Source: JAVJSD01 sp040219575
GTDB lineage: Bacteria > Planctomycetota > Planctomycetia > Pirellulales > Pirellulaceae
Direction of reading: 5' to 3'
Assembly: GCA_040219575.1 (NCBI GenBank)
Contig: JAVJSD010000147.1
Span: 1 to 41,022 of the forward strand
DNA length: 41,022 bases
The notes under the pieces were generated by a model. The model saw only the letters and a list, made by a program, of their open reading frames with translations, was not told the origin of the DNA and searched no databases. The position numbers and the translations under genes were made by a program. Shown here piece by piece: positions 36,960 through 41,022 of the stretch (within the stretch, counting starts at the first letter, position 1; each line of letters starts with the position of its first letter).

Positions 36960-37880
36960 TTAAAAGGAAAAGATCGCGTTGATCACGAACTCCACCACGT
37001 CGCCCGATCGCGGCGCGAGGGGGGCACGGCCGTAGTCATCGCTCTCGAACGCGGAACCGTGTGATCTGGCGGCCTCGTCCGCGGCTCGGCGTCGGCTGGC
37101 CATCGACTGCTCCCAATTCAGATCGTCCTTGGCCACCTCGCGGCGGGCGTATTCGAGTCCGCCCTGGCGGATCCACTTCAAGATGCGATGCAGTTCGTCG
37201 GCGTCGAACCAAACGCCGTGATCGCGGCAGATGTCGACGATCACGCCGCTCTTGCGGCCGTAGTGGCGGCGCTGCATCATCCGCCGACAGACCGGACAGT
37301 TGCGATATCGCCATTCGCCCCCGGCCTCCTGCCGCGAGACCGCGGTGGGCGCCGCGCGGCTGACGACGGCCGCCAGGGTCTCATCAGCGGTCAAGTTGTT
37401 TTGAGCCTGCCGCGTGAGATGCTGAAAGGCCTCGTCGCCCAACCACAGCCCCGCGCAGACGTGACACTCGAAGGCGCCCAGGTCGAGATCGCCCAGGCGG
37501 CGCGTGACCAGCCGCCGGTCGCCTTCGCAAGCGGGACACGGCAGCGTTGTGTGGTTTCCAGCCGCCTGAGTCGCCGCAATCGCTTTGCCGCAATGATGAC
37601 AGAACTTCGCCCGCTCGCTGATGCGGGCCAGGCATTGCGGGCAGACGCAGTGCAGATCGGTTTCATGAATCGTGAAGTCGGCCGTGCAGTGCGAACACGC
37701 CTTCGCGTCTTCATCACGCGGCGCACCGCACGACGAACAACGAACCACGCTCGCGTCGTGTCCCTTGGGCTGGGCCACCGTTACAACGGCGCCGCAACTA
37801 CAGCGGAATCTCTTCCCCACGCCCAGTCGGGTGGCGTCGTACTGCTGACGGCATTGATCACAGGAGATGAGCAGTCGCAT
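36960..37880 (-). CDS. Multi-zinc-ribbon protein with two zf-TFIIB domains
   Basis: 306 residues from ATG 37880, with GAGGAA six bases upstream; a frame-open ATG at 37895 is less likely. Five CxxC-based zinc ribbons are in a row: CDQC...CSCG, CSSC...CSHC, CPQC...CHHC, then two zf-TFIIB modules (CPAC...CHVCAGLWLGDEAF, and CPVC...CRDHGVWFDADELHRIL, in which the third and fourth ligands are Cys and His). The C-terminal ~70 residues are charged and end in a short hydrophobic tail. Roles of bacterial zf-TFIIB proteins are mostly unknown. It converges on the propeller gene (stops 8 bp apart). Confidence 0.82.
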   Translation of the reverse strand: MRLLISCDQCRQQYDATRLGVGKRFRCSCGAVVTVAQPKGHDASVVRCSSCGAPRDEDAKACSHCTADFTIHETDLHCVCPQCLARISERAKFCHHCGKAIAATQAAGNHTTLPCPACEGDRRLVTRRLGDLDLGAFECHVCAGLWLGDEAFQHLTRQAQNNLTADETLAAVVSRAAPTAVSRQEAGGEWRYRNCPVCRRMMQRRHYGRKSGVIVDICRDHGVWFDADELHRILKWIRQGGLEYARREVAKDDLNWEQSMASRRRAADEAARSHGSAFESDDYGRAPLAPRSGDVVEFVINAIFSF

Positions 37881-38358
37881 GATTCCTCGTCTCAAATACT
37901 CTCAAATACGGCGAATGGGCCTTCAGAGACTATTTCGGCTCTCTCGCCCATTTCTTCAATTCGCGTTCACCCTAGGGCAGCGTGTGACAGCTAAGAATGG
38001 GGGTAGCAGAAGTCGTGAGACTTCTGGAAGCTCAGACGTCGTCACGAACTGCGGAACTCTCACGAACTGCTGAACTCTCACGAGTTCAGCTACTCTAAGG
38101 TCAAGCCGTCACAATGCACCAAGCTTGATCTTCGCGGTGCGCGGGGACGCGGTCAACTTGCCGCATGGCCGAGCACACCGACTCATTGAAGGCCCGCCCC
38201 CCCACCGCTAGAATCGCCGGTTCGCCTTGGAATGCGTCGGTTGGCCCCGGCGAACCGGCCTCTTCCCAATCCTACACCCCAGCGGGGTTCGCGGACGAGG
38301 CGGCTGTCGCCTCCGACACCACATCGTTGCCGCTTGATTTGTCGAACAGGAACCTGCC
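37881..38358. other. Divergent intergenic region with repeat pair E
   Basis: This 478-bp gap lies between the zinc-ribbon gene and gnd. It contains the repeat pair at 38003-38093. A 65-codon frame ending on the gnd start has no ribosome site. No other gene is supported. Confidence 0.55.
38003..38093. repeat. Dispersed palindromic repeat, copy E (head-to-head pair with internal tandem)
   Basis: A plus half GTAGCAGAAGTC-GTGA-GACTTCTG (38003-38026) faces a minus half ending at 38093 (GTAGCTGAACTCGTGAG on the minus strand). Between them an 18-mer, GAACTGCKGAACTCTCAC, is repeated in tandem. Confidence 0.65.
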
Positions 38359-39822
38359 ATGAGTGATGACGCGTGCGATATTGGACTGATTGGTCTGGCG
38401 GTGATGGGCGAAAACCTGGCCCTCAACATCGAGAGCCGCGGCTACCGCGTGGCGGTCTTCAATCGCACCACTGAGAAAGTCGACGACTTCATCAACGGCC
38501 GGGCGAACGGAAAGCAGTTCGTCGGCTGCCATAGCGTCACGGAGATGGTGAAGACGCTGAAGCGGCCTCGCAAAGTGCTGATGATGGTCAAGGCGGGGCC
38601 GGCGGTCGACGCGCTCATCGAACAGTTGCTTCCGCTGCTCGAACCCGGCGACATCATCATGGACGGCGGGAATACTTTCTACGCCGACACCGAGCGACGC
38701 ACCAAGTATGTCGAGGAGAAGGGCCTGCTGTACGTCGGCACCGGCGTCTCCGGCGGTGAGGAAGGCGCGCTTAAGGGCCCCAGCATGATGCCCGGCGGCA
38801 GCGAGGCCGCCTGGCCGCACATCAAGCCCATCTTTCAGGCGATCGCCGCCAAGGTCGGCCCTAACGAAGATATCCCCTGCTGCGAATGGGTCGGACCGCG
38901 CGGCGCCGGGCACTATGTGAAAATGGTCCACAACGGCATCGAGTACGGCGACATGCAGTTGATCTGCGAAGCCTATTTCATGCTCACCGAATCGCTGGGG
39001 CTGATGAACGATGAGCTCTACGACGTGTTCGACGAGTGGAACCGCGGCGAGCTGCAAAGCTACCTGATCGAAATCTCCCGCGACATCTTCAGCGTCAAGG
39101 ACGATCAGGGCGGCGACGGCTACCTGGTCGACAAGATTCTCGACGTCGCCGGCGCCAAGGGCACCGGCAAATGGATGAGCCAGTTGGCGCTCGACCTGGG
39201 CGTTCCCAGCACGCTGGTCACCGCCGCTGTCTACGCCCGTGGACTCTCCGCCGCCAAGGAAGCCCGCGTGCGGGCCAACAAGGTGCTCAAAGGTCCCGGC
39301 AACCCGATGGAGACCGTCAAGCTGCAGGATCGCGAGACGTTCACCGAAGCAATCCGCCTCGCCCTCTACGCATCGAAGATTTGCAGCTACGCCCAAGGAT
39401 TCGTGCAGCTTCAGGCAGCCGCGGCCGAGCATGACTGGCCGCTCAACTATGGCGACTGCGCTCTCTTGTGGCGGGGCGGCTGCATCATTCGGGCGCAGTT
39501 CCTCGATCGCATCAAAGAGGCGTTCGACGCCGATCCCAACCTCGAGAACCTGCTGTTGCACCCTTACTTTCGGGATGCCGTGCAAGACGCGCAGGACGCC
39601 TGGCGGCAGGTCGTGGTGGTGGCCACCAAATACGGCCTGCCGGTGCCCGCCTTCAGTACGGCGCTTGCGTACTACGACAGCTATCGCCGGGCGCGCCTGC
39701 CGGCGAACCTTCTGCAGGCCCAGCGCGACTACTTTGGCGCCCACACGTACCAACGTATTGATCGCGAGGGGACGTTCCACACGGAATGGCTCGAATTGCG
39801 ACGCGAGCCGAAGGACGAATAG
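38359..39822 (+). CDS. gnd: 6-phosphogluconate dehydrogenase, decarboxylating
   Basis: 487 residues, normal for long-chain GND. The NADP-binding fold starts IGLIGLAVMGENLALN (8-23). The substrate motif SGGEEGA is at 131-137. The catalytic helix is GHYVKMVHNGIEYGDM with Lys188, Asn192 and Glu195. ILDVAGAKGTGKWMSQLAL lies in the helical domain. It oxidises and decarboxylates 6-phosphogluconate to ribulose 5-phosphate with NADPH formation in the pentose phosphate pathway. AGGA precedes the ATG. No zwf or pgl lies alongside. The downstream SDR-like gene is separated by a repeat pair. Confidence 0.96.
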   Translation: MSDDACDIGLIGLAVMGENLALNIESRGYRVAVFNRTTEKVDDFINGRANGKQFVGCHSVTEMVKTLKRPRKVLMMVKAGPAVDALIEQLLPLLEPGDIIMDGGNTFYADTERRTKYVEEKGLLYVGTGVSGGEEGALKGPSMMPGGSEAAWPHIKPIFQAIAAKVGPNEDIPCCEWVGPRGAGHYVKMVHNGIEYGDMQLICEAYFMLTESLGLMNDELYDVFDEWNRGELQSYLIEISRDIFSVKDDQGGDGYLVDKILDVAGAKGTGKWMSQLALDLGVPSTLVTAAVYARGLSAAKEARVRANKVLKGPGNPMETVKLQDRETFTEAIRLALYASKICSYAQGFVQLQAAAAEHDWPLNYGDCALLWRGGCIIRAQFLDRIKEAFDADPNLENLLLHPYFRDAVQDAQDAWRQVVVVATKYGLPVPAFSTALAYYDSYRRARLPANLLQAQRDYFGAHTYQRIDREGTFHTEWLELRREPKDE

Positions 39823-39840
39823 CTGTCGCGGCAAGCATCC

Positions 39841-39904
39841 GTAGCGGAAGTCGCCAGACTTCCGAAGTCCAGCCTCATCTCGGAACACTGGCGAGTTCCG
39901 CTAC
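39841..39904. repeat. Dispersed palindromic repeat, copy F (head-to-head pair)
   Basis: A plus half GTAGCGGAAGTC-GCCA-GACTTCCG (39841-39864) and a minus half GTAGCGGAACTC-GCCA-GTGTTCCG (39881-39904 on the minus strand) share the outer GTAGCGGAA arms, so the whole 64 bp can pair end to end. Confidence 0.75.
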
Positions 39905-39918
39905 CGTTGACTTGACGC

Positions 39919-40647
39919 ATGTCCGCCGACTTTCTCAATCGGCTCTTCAGCCTGTCGGGACAAACCGCCGTCGTCATCGGGGGCGCCGGCGTGGTGGGGG
40001 GCGCGATCGCCGAAGGTTTGGCCCGAGCCGGCGCCTATGTGATCGTTGCGGGCCGCAACGTGCAGCGCGGTTATCAGCGGGTCGATGTCCTTCGCGCGCT
40101 CGCCAGCCAGGGGGGCTTTTTGCCGGTCGACGTGACGTCGCGCGATTCGATCCGCGCGTTGCTCGAGGCGGCACTCGACGAGTGCGGCAACATCGACATG
40201 CTCGTCAATTGCGCCGGCGTGCCGGCAGGCCCCACGTACGAGAAACTTGAGGACGAGGATTGGCGGCGCGTGATCGACGTTCATCTCACCGCCGCCCATC
40301 TTGCCTGCCAGGTGTTCGCGCCGCGAATGGCGAAGCAAGAGGCGGGCGGAGCGATTCTCAACATCGGCGGAGCCGCGTCGACCGGCTCGTCGGCCCTCGC
40401 CCATTCAGCGACGACAGCAGCCGTGATCGACCTGACGCGCCGCCTGGCGGCGGAATACGCCGCCCGCTCCGTGCGGATCAACGTCCTCTGCGCCGACAAC
40501 GCCGTTAGCGCGGAGGGCAGGGACTCGTCGAATCAATCAACCGCGCTCGATCCCAACGATCTCGTGGGCGCGGCCCTGCTGCTTCTCTCACGAAACGCCG
40601 GACATGGCATCACCGGCGCCGCCCTCCACGTTTCCGCTAACTCGTAG
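39919..40647 (+). CDS. SDR-fold protein lacking the catalytic tetrad
   Basis: A 242-residue short-chain dehydrogenase/reductase fold. The nucleotide site is kept as VIGGAGVVGGAIAEGLARAG (19-38), with VAGRN after beta-2, and LVNCAG (95-100) is intact. The catalytic tetrad Asn-Ser-Tyr-Lys is not: VIDVHLTAAHL has His122 for Asn, NIGGA has Gly for the NISS Ser, and AHSATTAAV has His162 and Thr166 for the Tyr and Lys of YxxxK. The fold and length are otherwise normal. It may bind NAD(P) as a regulator or sensor. It follows gnd by 96 bp on the same strand, with a repeat pair between, so co-transcription is possible. Confidence 0.85.
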   Translation: MSADFLNRLFSLSGQTAVVIGGAGVVGGAIAEGLARAGAYVIVAGRNVQRGYQRVDVLRALASQGGFLPVDVTSRDSIRALLEAALDECGNIDMLVNCAGVPAGPTYEKLEDEDWRRVIDVHLTAAHLACQVFAPRMAKQEAGGAILNIGGAASTGSSALAHSATTAAVIDLTRRLAAEYAARSVRINVLCADNAVSAEGRDSSNQSTALDPNDLVGAALLLLSRNAGHGITGAALHVSANS

Positions 40648-40685
40648 CGCGCAGTCGAAACTCGCCGGCTGCCTGGGCGCATTCA

Positions 40686-40815
40686 CGGGGACGACCACAG
40701 GGAGCAGAGAGTACACAGAGGTACATCGGCAAATCCCAATCACCCCGGCGCGACCGTCGAGATGATTGCTCAATCTTCTCCTCCGTTCTCTCCGTTGCCT
40801 CATGTTCCTGTTTTC
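40686..40815. repeat. Degenerate ACAGAG-type repeat tract
   Basis: The gap after the SDR-like gene has GACCACAGGGAGCAGAGAGT and ACACAGAGGTACAT (from 40692), followed by a partly complementary CTCCTCCGTTCTCTCCGTTG (from 40780). It looks like a degenerate inverted pair of a common intergenic repeat. No gene is supported in 40648-40881. Confidence 0.35.
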
Positions 40816-40881
40816 GTTGCGGCCGGTGGGCCGCGCCAAGTCTTCGATGTTGCCTCCTCGGGATGAACTCACGGCGACCGC

Positions 40882-41022
40882 CTACCGCTTGGGCGGGCTG
40901 GCTTCGCGGACGACGGCGCCATGGGTGTCGCTGAGGACCAGCAGCGAGAACTTCTCCACGAAGTCCAACTCGTTGGTGTTCAGCGAGGTGTAGTCGAAGC
41001 GGCCGCGGAGATCCGTGTAGCC
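40882..41022 (-). CDS. C-terminal fragment of a gene running off the right edge
   Basis: Forty-six codons and a TAG stop on the minus strand; the 5' part is beyond the window. The fragment reads GYTDLRGRFDYTSLNTNELD, then EKFSLLVLSDTHGAVVREAS and a basic PPKR end, with good coding character (hydrophobic strand pattern, no rare stretches). I recall similar ends on very large secreted planctomycete proteins with macroglobulin-like domains, but too little is present to assign it. Confidence 0.55.
   Translation of the reverse strand, partial: GYTDLRGRFDYTSLNTNELDFVEKFSLLVLSDTHGAVVREASPPKR

Noticed and set aside
38165..38362. Possible 65-residue leader peptide overlapping the gnd start
   Set aside because: No ribosome site, no signal or domain, and composition like the surrounding non-coding DNA.
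38272..39888. A 538-codon frame antisense to gnd
   Set aside because: gnd is unmistakable on the other strand; this frame has no ribosome site or domain.

Overview
The window looks like a high-GC chromosome segment from a planctomycete, most likely of the Pirellulales. This is inferred from gene content: a Tat-exported DUF1501 protein, a Ser/Thr kinase with a planctomycete-type N-terminus, VIT/VWA, PQQ-propeller and EF-hand secreted proteins, a zf-TFIIB protein, and many widely spaced genes with long intergenic gaps. No rRNA or CRISPR array is present. One tRNA (Arg, CCT) is visible.

Region 1 (1-~6500) is the right-hand part of an integrative element, with every gene on the minus strand. In transcription order it carries an unusual tyrosine recombinase, a protein with a C-terminal module I cannot name, two small overlapping helix-turn-helix proteins, a large primase-helicase, an array of iteron-like repeats that may be the replication origin, and a CxxC protein that runs off the left edge. 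It abuts a tRNA-Arg gene. No capsid, portal, terminase or conjugation gene is visible, so in this view it resembles a P4-like satellite or a small replicating island. This is the best candidate in the window for an undescribed system.

Region 2 (6590-15180) is chromosomal: a Tat-exported sugar isomerase-like protein, a small membrane protein, a DUF1501 protein and a 916-residue secreted protein (all minus), then a 92-residue conserved-looking protein and a kinase fused to a degenerate receiver domain (plus).

Region 3 (15400-21635) is a heavy-metal efflux cluster: a His-rich secreted protein, a His-containing lipoprotein, a periplasmic adaptor with a His-rich N-terminus, and a CusA/CzcA-type RND pump. 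No outer-membrane factor is encoded here. A broken tyrosine recombinase lies immediately downstream.

Region 4 (22049-41022) holds an EF-hand protein, ettA overlapping trpC, an OleA/FabH-type thiolase-fold enzyme, a large alpha-toroid lipoprotein, a VIT/VWA protein, a small secreted protein, a B12-binding radical SAM protein, a PQQ-type propeller, a zinc-ribbon protein, gnd, an SDR-fold protein that has lost its catalytic tetrad, and the tail of another gene.

A 24-bp palindromic repeat (GTAGCGGAAGTC-n4-GACTTCCG) occurs at six intergenic sites across regions 2-4, usually as a head-to-head pair like a BIME. It is absent from the integrative element, which fits the element being foreign.
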